From positions 111,007-175,006 of the forward strand of contig JAPPMG010000002.1 of the NCBI GenBank assembly GCA_028819215.1: a stretch of DNA of 64,000 nt, read 5' to 3'. The notes below the pieces were generated by a model. The model was given only the letters and a program-made list of their open reading frames with translations. It had not been told where the DNA came from and did no database searches. The position numbers were made by a program, and so were the translations under genes. Source of the DNA: Bryobacterales bacterium (GTDB taxonomy: Bacteria > Acidobacteriota > Terriglobia > Bryobacterales > UBA6623). The stretch's first letter is position 1; each line of letters begins with the position of its first letter. Positions 7,754 through 15,525 of the stretch are shown in pieces.

Positions 7754-10444
7754 ATGCGGCCCAAGATCAGGATTGAGCCCTCGTTCCGGCAAGCGATCGG
7801 AGTCGCTGCTGTGGCGGGGCTGGCGCTGGCCGGACAGGGTGTCGCGGGAGAATCTGGCGAATCCGGCTCGTCCGAGGCAGCCGCCGAACTGCGCGCAGAG
7901 GCTGCTCCCGAAACTCAGGCTGCGCCTCTCGGCGAGGAATCCGAGGCCAACCGCGAGCGCACGGAGCTGAACCTGCTCGGCGAGGTCGACAGCGAATCGG
8001 GAGAGAGCCGCCGCAACGAAAACATCCAGCTGACGTTGATCGACAACAATGTCCTGAAGGAAATCAACATCCGCATGGGCACCACCGCGACGATCGTGCG
8101 CGAGTTCGATGCGGCAAGGGGCTACTTCGGCACCGAGTTTGGCAACCCGGCCAGCCGGCCGATGCATCTTCGCCCGGCAACCGGGCGCGCCTTCCACGGC
8201 TCCATCCACGAGACTCACGGCAACAGCGTCTTCTCGGCTCGATCGTTCTTTCAAGTCGGAGCGGTCCAGCCTGCGAACTCGAACGACTACGGCGTGCAAA
8301 TGACCTTGCCGTTGCCGGGCCAGTCTGCATTTTCGGTCGAGCTGAACCACCAAAGAAATCGCGGCAACGTCAACGGCAACGTCTTGATGCCCCTGCCCGA
8401 GGAGCGGGTTCCGCTCGCGACCGATCCCGATTTGCGAGCGATCGTCTCGGAGATCCTGGGGTCATACCCAGACGAGGCGCCCAACCGACCCGACATCAAT
8501 CCTCGCGCGCACAACACCAACGCGCCGCAAGTGATCGACAACGATATCGCCGGCGGACGCTACGACCTCCCTCTAAGCGATAACGACAGGCTCGCCCTGA
8601 ACTACCGTTTTCGCAAGCAGCACGTTGACGCCTTCCAACTCGTCCAAGGCCAGAATCCCAACACGACCACCGGGTCCCACGACGGCAGCTTCACTTGGAA
8701 TCGCACTTGGTCGCCGCAGACATCCAGCAATTTCTCGGCCGGTTTCCGCCGCACAACCTCACTCATCGTGCAGGACGAAACGGCCTTCGGCCCGCTGGTC
8801 TTCATGGGCAGGCAGTTGCAGTCGCTCGGTGGCACGAGCAGCGTTCCCTATGACCGGGTGCAGAATTTCTTCCGCTACGCCGGATCTGTCAGCACGACTC
8901 GCGGCGCCCACCGAATCGTGGCCGGCTTCGAACTGACCCGCGAGCATCTTAACGGGATCGAAAGTAGCGGGCACTTGGGAATGGTGATGTTTACCGCTAA
9001 CTTCGGGCGAGACATGATGACGAATCTGCGCCTTGGCACGCCAAGCCGGATCACGCAGTCGATTGGCATGACCCATCGGGGCTTTCGGCGCTGGCGGATG
9101 CAGTACTTTGCCGGGGACACTTGGAAGGCCACTCGGGACTTGACGCTCGATTTTGGATTGCGATTCGAGCCCACCACCCGGCCGGTCGAGGTCAATGCGT
9201 TCTCGAACGTTCCGTTTCGTTGCGACTGCAACAATTTCGCGCCGCGCTTCGGTTTCGCATACCGCACCAAGCTGGGCGTCCTGCGGGGTGCGTACGGCAC
9301 TCATTTCGGCGAGATCTTCACCGCCACCTACACGCAAGAACGGTTCAACCCACCGGGTAACGTCCGTGTAAACGTAGTGGCCCCAAACTTGCTGGACCCG
9401 TTGGCGGGCATCAACTTCGACGGTGCCACGGCCCGCAGCACGATTGTCCAGCTTGATCCCGACTTGGTCGCCCCCTACTCCCACCACTACAATTTCAGCT
9501 GGGTGGTCGCCAACTCGCGCGGCGCATTCGCAGAACTGGGCTATCTCGGGAGCCGCTCGCACAGGCTCCTGGCCGGCTGGGTCCTGAACCGCGCCCGCAA
9601 CGTTCCGGGCATTCCGACGACGGTTAGGACGATAAACGACCGGCGCCCTGACCAGCGCTATTTCGACGTCCGCCGCATCCTCAACGGCTCGCGGGCATAC
9701 TTCGATGCCGCCAAGGCCACGGTCGGGCTGCGCGATGTCGGCGGCCTGACGATGGATTTCTCCTACTGGCTGAGCAAGGCCATCGACCTCGGGGCACACT
9801 ACGCCAGCAATGCCAGCTCGCGCGACGCGTTCTACGGCCGCAGCCAGACCGAGGACGACGTCCACGGAGACGTCAAGTCCCTGAGCGACTTCGACCAGCC
9901 CCATGCCGCGATGGCCCGGGTCAGCTATCTCACCCCTTCGGTCGGCTCGGCGGGCAGCGTCTGGAACAAGGCCCTGGGCGGCTGGTCGATGTCCTCCGTG
10001 CTGCTGCTCAAGACAGGGACTCCGTTCCTTCTGTACGCCGGCTCGGACGGCCCCGGATTCGGCAACGTCGACGGCGCGATGGGCGACCGTCCCAACCTGC
10101 TCGACGCTTCGCTGATCGGCCGCAGGATGGACCACCCGGACACGTCTAGGAAAATGATGCCGCGGTCGGCCTTCAGTTATGTCCAGGCTGGCCAGAAGCG
10201 GGGAAATATTGGAAGGAACGTGTTCCGAAAGGACGGCATCCAGAATCTCAACCTATCGCTGTCGCGAAGCTGGAAGATCGCCGGCGAGAGCACCCTGATG
10301 TTTCGCGTGGAGTCGATCAACCTTTTCAACACGCCCCAGTTCGCGTTCCCGGGCAGCGAACTCACCGGCGGCAATTTCGGGCAGATCACCAACACCCTCA
10401 ACGATGGCCGCACGTTCAACCTCGCCATGCGGCTGTCGTTCTGA
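7754..10444 (+). CDS. TonB-dependent receptor-like outer-membrane barrel protein
   Basis: The 896-residue protein starts with a signal peptide (hydrophobic stretch IGVAAVAGLALAGQGVAG), then an acidic Glu/Ser/Ala-rich linker to about residue 75, a short plug-like segment, and a long region of alternating amphipathic strands (YRFRKQH, FSAGFRRTT, RIVAGFELTREH, DLTLDFGLRFEP). It ends MRLSF with the terminal Phe expected of outer-membrane barrels. The pattern matches Oar/TonB-receptor-like proteins of Acidobacteria. It is shorter than typical members and I cannot see the usual N-terminal carboxypeptidase-regulatory domain. The ATG at 7754 is chosen over GTG 7724 because the signal peptide's charged n-region begins there. 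Role: uptake or binding of a large substrate at the outer membrane, unknown ligand. Confidence 0.8.
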   Translation: MRPKIRIEPSFRQAIGVAAVAGLALAGQGVAGESGESGSSEAAAELRAEAAPETQAAPLGEESEANRERTELNLLGEVDSESGESRRNENIQLTLIDNNVLKEINIRMGTTATIVREFDAARGYFGTEFGNPASRPMHLRPATGRAFHGSIHETHGNSVFSARSFFQVGAVQPANSNDYGVQMTLPLPGQSAFSVELNHQRNRGNVNGNVLMPLPEERVPLATDPDLRAIVSEILGSYPDEAPNRPDINPRAHNTNAPQVIDNDIAGGRYDLPLSDNDRLALNYRFRKQHVDAFQLVQGQNPNTTTGSHDGSFTWNRTWSPQTSSNFSAGFRRTTSLIVQDETAFGPLVFMGRQLQSLGGTSSVPYDRVQNFFRYAGSVSTTRGAHRIVAGFELTREHLNGIESSGHLGMVMFTANFGRDMMTNLRLGTPSRITQSIGMTHRGFRRWRMQYFAGDTWKATRDLTLDFGLRFEPTTRPVEVNAFSNVPFRCDCNNFAPRFGFAYRTKLGVLRGAYGTHFGEIFTATYTQERFNPPGNVRVNVVAPNLLDPLAGINFDGATARSTIVQLDPDLVAPYSHHYNFSWVVANSRGAFAELGYLGSRSHRLLAGWVLNRARNVPGIPTTVRTINDRRPDQRYFDVRRILNGSRAYFDAAKATVGLRDVGGLTMDFSYWLSKAIDLGAHYASNASSRDAFYGRSQTEDDVHGDVKSLSDFDQPHAAMARVSYLTPSVGSAGSVWNKALGGWSMSSVLLLKTGTPFLLYAGSDGPGFGNVDGAMGDRPNLLDASLIGRRMDHPDTSRKMMPRSAFSYVQAGQKRGNIGRNVFRKDGIQNLNLSLSRSWKIAGESTLMFRVESINLFNTPQFAFPGSELTGGNFGQITNTLNDGRTFNLAMRLSF

Positions 10445-10813
10445 GCGGGGCATTGAGGGCATTCTTAGGTCGCTATCTTTAGTGACACGTCCAACACGGG
10501 ACCGCCGTGATTGAACGTCGGAGGAGGGCATCCGATCCACGCGGCTGAACATGGGCGTCGCCGCTTTGAAGTGCATCGGGCAAAGTGACTGTGTCTAACT
10601 CGCGAGACTGCCCGTGGCGGGCACGGCCGCAGCTGGGCAGTCACCCTCCAAGCACCAATCATGGTTTCGGCCAAGAAACAGGAGTCTCACTGAAGAGCCC
10701 GGAACCCCGAAGGGACTTGGCGTCGGCCGCCTTGGTCGCCGTGCTACATTTTCGTCTGCTCCTATCGGGAGAAACGCCAATAGAAGCAATGCAAGAGGAG
10801 AGTGGATAACGAA
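10445..10813. other. Intergenic stretch, no gene recognised
   Basis: About 370 bp between the barrel gene and the DUF262 gene. The short open frames here have no recognisable domain or good start. A TACATT hexamer at 10744-10749 could be a weak -10 for the DUF262 gene, and AGGAG at 10796-10800 is its likely ribosome site. Nothing else seen. Confidence 0.5.
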
Positions 10814-12820
10814 ATGAAAGTCGACATCATTCTGGCGAACGTGGAAGCGGGCAAGATTGCCTTGCCCGCATTTCAGCGTGGGTATGTCTGGAAGCGGAGG
10901 CAGGTTCGGCAGTTCTTCGACTCGCTGTACAGGGGACACCCAGTCGGGAGCCTTCTAACCTGGCTAACTTCGCGCGACGACGGTTCCGCTACGGAACTCC
11001 TATTGGACGGTCAGCAGCGAGTCACATCGCTTTACGGCGTGATCAAGGGCCGGGCACCAGACTTCTTCAGTGGGGACGATCAAGCGTTCACCGGCCTGCA
11101 TTTCCACGCGATGGACGAGAGGTTTGAGTTTTTGCAACCGATCAAGATGAAGGATGATCCGAACTGGTTCGAAGTAACGAGCGTTATGCGGGCGGGGCCA
11201 AACGGGATTGCAGCCCTAATGGCCAACAAGCTAGCGGACAGCAACGGAACCCTTGATGCCGAATCCCAGATGCGCATCATGGGGCACCTACTCCAGCTTC
11301 TTGGCGTGACCGGTGTGGAGCTCCATGTCGAGCAGATCGCAGACGAGGACAAGCGCATCGACACAGTCGTGGACATCTTCAACCGCCTCAACAGCGCTGG
11401 CACCACGCTATCGAGCGGCGATCTCGCACTGGCGAGAATCGCCGCCAAGTGGCCCGAAGTCCGCGATGAGATGCGACGACAGGTCGAGACGTGGAGTGAG
11501 CACCGGTACCACTTCACGGTGGACTGGCTCCTCCGATGCGTGAACTCCGTCGTGAACGGAGAGGCGGCGTTTCAGTACTTGCACGACACTCCGGGCGAGG
11601 AGATTAGGAATGGCCTGAATACCACCGTCAAGTACGTCGACGCAATGCTGAATGAGATCTCCAGCAAACTTGGGCTCGACCACGACCGCGTCCTTTTCGG
11701 TCGCTACTCGATTCCAGTCTTGGTGCGTCATCTAACGCTACGCCCGCCTGGGCTGATGAGCAGCGATGAGCGCAATGCGCTCCTCTACTGGTTCTTGCAG
11801 GCGGGGATGCGAGGCCGCTTCTCAGGTACGACCGAAGCGAAGATCAAGCAGGATCTGCTGGTTGTGGACGGAACTGTGGATGGGATAGAAAAGCTGATCG
11901 CGGACATCGGGACGAAGTGGGGACGGCACCAAGTGACTGCCTCGGACTTCGACGCATGGTCGCTCGGAGCACGGCTCTACCCGGTGCTCTACTGGCTGAC
12001 CCGAGTGGGCGGAGCCAAGAACCTATGCGACGGCACCGAACTCAAGACTGGCCTACTGGGCAAGGGGGCCGAATTGGAGGTGCATCACATCTTTCCCAAG
12101 GCAGTGCTTTATGACGCTGGATACGAGAAACCTCAGGTGAATGCGCTCGCGAACCTCTGCTTTCTCACATCCGCGTGCAACAAGTGGATCGGCGCAGCGT
12201 GTCCCGCAGAACCAACTCGATTTCCCAAGGGCAAGCACGACCCCGACCTTCACCGCGTCGGCCTCCAAGGCTACTTCGCTTTCTTGGAGGAAAAGAGCCC
12301 CGGAGTTCTGAAGTCCCAGTGGATTCCAATGGACGAGGAGTTGTGGAAGGTGGGGAATTTCCCGGCGTTCCTTGAGGCCCGACGCAGCCTCCTTGCGGCT
12401 GTCGCGAACCGGCACCTGGCCGCACTTTATCCGGGACATGGTGAGGTACTCGAAGCGATCAACGGGTCGCTTCGAGTAGCGGTTCCGCCCGTGTTGCCGG
12501 CGCATGTCTCAAGTGCGGACGAGGAGGAGCTTCTGGATGAACTCCAAGACTGGATGTCTGGGCGAGGGCTGCACGCTGGCGAGTTCGGCTTCGAGCTTCG
12601 CGACCCAGCCTCAGAGGTGCTCAAGGCTACGATTGATTTGGCTTGGCCGAACGGCCTTCCAGAGGGGCGGGGACGGCCCGTCGCACTTCTCCTGAATGAA
12701 TCCGCGGAAACATATCGGACAGTCAGCCAGGCCGGATTCGACTGCCACACGAGCGTAGAGGCATTCAAGCACTACGTAGACGGCGAGATCGTCGGGGAGG
12801 CTGCCTTTGCAGTCGCGTAA
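10814..12820 (+). CDS. DUF262/HNH protein, solitary GmrSD-like restriction candidate
   Basis: The 668-residue protein has an N-terminal DUF262 domain with the entry motif LPAFQRGYVWKRRQV and the nucleotide-binding motif DGQQR at about residues 65-69, as in the GmrS half of type IV GmrSD enzymes. At about residues 420-460 it carries an HNH/DUF1524-like segment, EVHHIFPKAVL followed by NALANLCFLT and NKWIG. A roughly 150-residue C-terminal extension is unassigned. Family members cut modified phage DNA with NTP hydrolysis; that activity is inferred here. It stands alone, without methylase or partner. GTG at 10802 is an alternative start, but AGGAG at 10796-10800 is too close to it; the ATG at 10814 is 13 nt away. 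Confidence 0.85.
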   Translation: MKVDIILANVEAGKIALPAFQRGYVWKRRQVRQFFDSLYRGHPVGSLLTWLTSRDDGSATELLLDGQQRVTSLYGVIKGRAPDFFSGDDQAFTGLHFHAMDERFEFLQPIKMKDDPNWFEVTSVMRAGPNGIAALMANKLADSNGTLDAESQMRIMGHLLQLLGVTGVELHVEQIADEDKRIDTVVDIFNRLNSAGTTLSSGDLALARIAAKWPEVRDEMRRQVETWSEHRYHFTVDWLLRCVNSVVNGEAAFQYLHDTPGEEIRNGLNTTVKYVDAMLNEISSKLGLDHDRVLFGRYSIPVLVRHLTLRPPGLMSSDERNALLYWFLQAGMRGRFSGTTEAKIKQDLLVVDGTVDGIEKLIADIGTKWGRHQVTASDFDAWSLGARLYPVLYWLTRVGGAKNLCDGTELKTGLLGKGAELEVHHIFPKAVLYDAGYEKPQVNALANLCFLTSACNKWIGAACPAEPTRFPKGKHDPDLHRVGLQGYFAFLEEKSPGVLKSQWIPMDEELWKVGNFPAFLEARRSLLAAVANRHLAALYPGHGEVLEAINGSLRVAVPPVLPAHVSSADEEELLDELQDWMSGRGLHAGEFGFELRDPASEVLKATIDLAWPNGLPEGRGRPVALLLNESAETYRTVSQAGFDCHTSVEAFKHYVDGEIVGEAAFAVA

Positions 12821-13066
12821 CGAATCCCGCGCAGGGAGCATGCCATCCTGAACGATTGGGGTAGACCAAGGAGAGCGACAGCTTGCCAGCTCGTAGCGGT
12901 TGTGTCGGTAAAGATGCCGAACCGCGTGGTGACTATGATCGAAAGACTGCGATTGAGCGACCGTGACCGCCAGCTCCAATGTGTATACTCTGGTTGACTC
13001 GGAATCTCGGCGGGACGAGCTTCCGTCGGCCAGTTGAACCGGATCCCGCAGGGCGGAGAAACGCGG

Positions 13067-13888
13067 ATGTTGCGCAGAACGTTGTCCACAGCCTTGATGG
13101 CTGCTATGGCACTACTTTGCGGTGCGCCAGCGTCCGCCCAGTACGCCGCTGCACGCACACCTGACGGCGACCCCGATCTCAACGGCATCTGGCAGGCCAT
13201 GGGCTCGGCCCACTGGGACTTGGAAGACCACGCGGCACGCCACGGACCGGTCGAAGCACTCGGCGCGCTCGGCGCAATTCCGGCCGGGCTCAGCGTGGTC
13301 GAAGGCGGCACGATCCCGTACCAGCCTTGGGCCGCCGAGCAGCGCGCGAAGAACCTAGAGAACTGGCTAAAGCTCGATCCAGCGGTGAAGTGCTTCATGC
13401 CGGGCATCCCTCGCGCCACCTACATGCCGCTTCCGTTCCAGATCGTCCAGACACCGACAAAGATCTTGTTCGCCTACGAGTTCGGCGGCAACAGCCGGGT
13501 CGTGCGCTTGGACCGTCCGGGCAGCGAAGCCTTGGCCCCGTCGTGGATGGGCTATTCGCTGGGCCGCTGGGAGGGCGAGACGCTGGTAGTTGACGTGACG
13601 GCGCAGGTTCCCGACACCTGGTTCGACAGTTCGGGGAACTTCCACAGCGAGGAACTGCGCGTGGAGGAACGGTACACGCCCACCGGGCCGAATACGCTCC
13701 GCTACGAGGCCACTATCGAGGACCCCAAGGTGTTCACCCGCCCGTGGAAGATCAGCATGCCGCTCTACCGGCGCCTCGAGCCCAACGCGCAGATTCTCGA
13801 GTTCAAGTGCGTGCCATTCGCCGAGGGCGCTACCTACGGACACCTCTACCGGGATGCCGGGGCATCGGAGGCCGAGCCCGAGGATTAG
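13067..13888 (+). CDS. Secreted protein of unknown function, family A (copy 1)
   Basis: The 273-residue protein has a signal peptide (TALMAAMALLCGAPASAQ). The mature part begins DPDLNGIWQAMGSAHWD and contains GRWEGETLVVDVT, VKCFMPGIPRATYMP and a C-terminal LEFKCV. I know this pattern as a conserved hypothetical family found beside PQQ dehydrogenases, with no assigned function. It is closely related to the protein at 17868-18707 (roughly two thirds of residues match by eye). Two conserved Cys, one before the PG-PRATYMP segment and one near the end, could form a disulfide. GGAG at 13055 precedes the ATG. A TATACT lies about 80 bp upstream. Family B follows after 15 bp, so they form an operon. 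Confidence 0.75.
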   Translation: MLRRTLSTALMAAMALLCGAPASAQYAAARTPDGDPDLNGIWQAMGSAHWDLEDHAARHGPVEALGALGAIPAGLSVVEGGTIPYQPWAAEQRAKNLENWLKLDPAVKCFMPGIPRATYMPLPFQIVQTPTKILFAYEFGGNSRVVRLDRPGSEALAPSWMGYSLGRWEGETLVVDVTAQVPDTWFDSSGNFHSEELRVEERYTPTGPNTLRYEATIEDPKVFTRPWKISMPLYRRLEPNAQILEFKCVPFAEGATYGHLYRDAGASEAEPED

Positions 13889-13903
13889 AAGAGGAGACGA
13901 GCC

Positions 13904-15001
13904 ATGACCCAAGCCGGCGATCACACACTGCGTTCCATTACTTGGTTGCTGCGCACCTGCGCGTTGCCGACCATCGCGCTGTTGCTGGCGGCGCTGCCGG
14001 TGCCAGTCCTTGCGGCCGATCCGCCGACCACGAGCTGGGGCGCGCCGGACCTGCAAGGCACGTGGGACTTCCGTTCCATCACTCCGTTCGAGCGCCCGAA
14101 GGAACTGGCCGACAAGGAGTTCCTGACGCCCGAAGAAGCCGAGGCTTGGGAACAGCGCACGCTTGACGCGAGAGCCGCTCGGCGCAATCAAGACCCGGTT
14201 CAGGGACAGGGGGATGTGGATGTCGGCTACAACGCCTTTTGGCTGGACCGAGGCGAGAAGATGACCGGGACGATGCGAACCTCGCTAGTGGTCGATCCGC
14301 CCAACGGGCGGATTCCGCCATTGACCGATCTAGCCAAGCGGCGATCGGACGAGCGCTATGCCCGCTGGGGTGGCGTTCCGTCCGGCCCTGAGGATCGGAA
14401 TCCTCTGGAACGTTGCATCGTGGGCTTCAACTCCGGCCCTCCCATGAATCCGGGTGCTTACAACAATTTCGCGGAGATCTTCCAAACACCGACGTACGTC
14501 GCCATTCTCAACGAGATGATCAACGACCACCGCATCATCCCGCTCGACGGAAGGGACCACGTTCCGGAGAACATGCGCTTCTGGAAGGGCGACTCGCGTG
14601 GCCGCTGGGAAGGCAACACGCTGGTCGTGACGACCAAGAACTTCACCAAGCACACCAACTTCCGCGGCTCGGGCCCGAACATGGTACTCACCGAACGCTT
14701 CACCCGGACATCGCAGGCAACGCTGCTCTACGAATACACCATCGATGACCCCGAATCGTTCGAAGCGCCTTGGTCGGTGGCGGTGGAGATGAAGAATTCG
14801 TCCGACCCGCTGCTGGAATACGCATGCCACGAAGGCAATCGAGCGATGACCCTGATGCTCTCCGGAGCCCGCGCGCGGGAAGAGAAGGGCCAAAGCAGCG
14901 ACGACTGGCTGGCTTCTTGGTATGGCGGGGCAAAGGCGGCCAAGGCCGCCAAGGAAGCCGTGGAAAGCGAAGGGGCAGCCGCCCCGGACGACGGGAATTG
15001 A
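13904..15001 (+). CDS. Secreted protein of unknown function, family B (copy 1)
   Basis: The 365-residue protein has a signal peptide ending near PVLAADPP, then WGAPDLQGTWDFRSITPFERP, DPPNGRIPP, ERCIVGFNSGPP, the shared core GRWEGNTLVV, NMVLTERFTR and YACHEGN. It parallels the protein at 18723-19721 along its whole length. The central C..G..P, QTP and GRWEG-TLVV order is the same as in family A, so A and B look like distant homologues. The ribosome site GAGGAG precedes ATG 13904. The C-terminus adds an Ala/Lys/Glu-rich tail that copy 2 lacks. Its TGA ends at 15001, directly against the stop of the convergent DUF6152 gene. Function unknown; extracytoplasmic by signal peptide. Confidence 0.75.
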   Translation: MTQAGDHTLRSITWLLRTCALPTIALLLAALPVPVLAADPPTTSWGAPDLQGTWDFRSITPFERPKELADKEFLTPEEAEAWEQRTLDARAARRNQDPVQGQGDVDVGYNAFWLDRGEKMTGTMRTSLVVDPPNGRIPPLTDLAKRRSDERYARWGGVPSGPEDRNPLERCIVGFNSGPPMNPGAYNNFAEIFQTPTYVAILNEMINDHRIIPLDGRDHVPENMRFWKGDSRGRWEGNTLVVTTKNFTKHTNFRGSGPNMVLTERFTRTSQATLLYEYTIDDPESFEAPWSVAVEMKNSSDPLLEYACHEGNRAMTLMLSGARAREEKGQSSDDWLASWYGGAKAAKAAKEAVESEGAAAPDDGN

Positions 15002-15448
15002 TCAGGGCCGCTTCGGCTCGCTGGGATCAGCACCGTCGCGGGGGGCGCCGGTTCCGGATGAGCCCATGAAGAGCTTGCGCCCGTCCTGAAACGTGATGTC
15101 TCGACCGCTGCCCTTGCAATTCGGATCACACAGCCTGTCCTTGCTCTGGTAGCCGCGCACCGTCACAGCCGTCCCGGGTACCAACAGTGTCTTGGTGAGC
15201 CCGCGGCGCAGCAGCGTGTTGGGTGTGCCCGCCTCCAGTTCCCACGTAAGCGTCTCGCCGTCTTCACGCTCCATCATCACGTGAACCCATGCGTGAGGGT
15301 TGATCCACTCGACCTTGACTACTTTGCCGATCACCTTGATCGGCGCGTTCGCATCGAACTCGGCAGAGAACGCGTGGTGCGCGTAGGCGCACGGAACGAA
15401 CGCGAGCAGAGCGGTCAAGAGCAGCGCGGACACTGTGTTGCGAATCAT
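15002..15448 (-). CDS. DUF6152-like small exported protein (copy 1)
   Basis: The 148-residue protein has a signal peptide followed at once by HHAFSAEFDANAPIKV, then KVEWINPHAWVHV, the LLRRGLTKTLL segment, and a C-terminal FMGSSGTGAP. This is the DUF6152 pattern (name from memory), a small beta-rich exported domain of unknown function with conserved His pairs that might bind a metal. It is close to the protein at 19839-20270. Unlike copy 2 it runs opposite to its A-B pair, with zero bases between the two stops. It has its own promoter-like TATACT at 15486-15491 and GGAAGGG ribosome site, although it also lies 77 bp downstream of the PQQ dehydrogenase on the same strand. Confidence 0.82.
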   Translation of the reverse strand: MIRNTVSALLLTALLAFVPCAYAHHAFSAEFDANAPIKVIGKVVKVEWINPHAWVHVMMEREDGETLTWELEAGTPNTLLRRGLTKTLLVPGTAVTVRGYQSKDRLCDPNCKGSGRDITFQDGRKLFMGSSGTGAPRDGADPSEPKRP

Positions 15449-15525
15449 CGACCCTTCCTCGTCCTGTCCAAGGCGGACCCCTAAGAGTATATTCGACCTG
15501 CCATCCGCGGCGGCTGCGGATTTCT

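Noticed and set aside
8759-10135. 458-codon minus-strand frame opposite the barrel gene
   Set aside because: It lies entirely inside the barrel gene, with no ribosome site and a composition typical of shadow frames.
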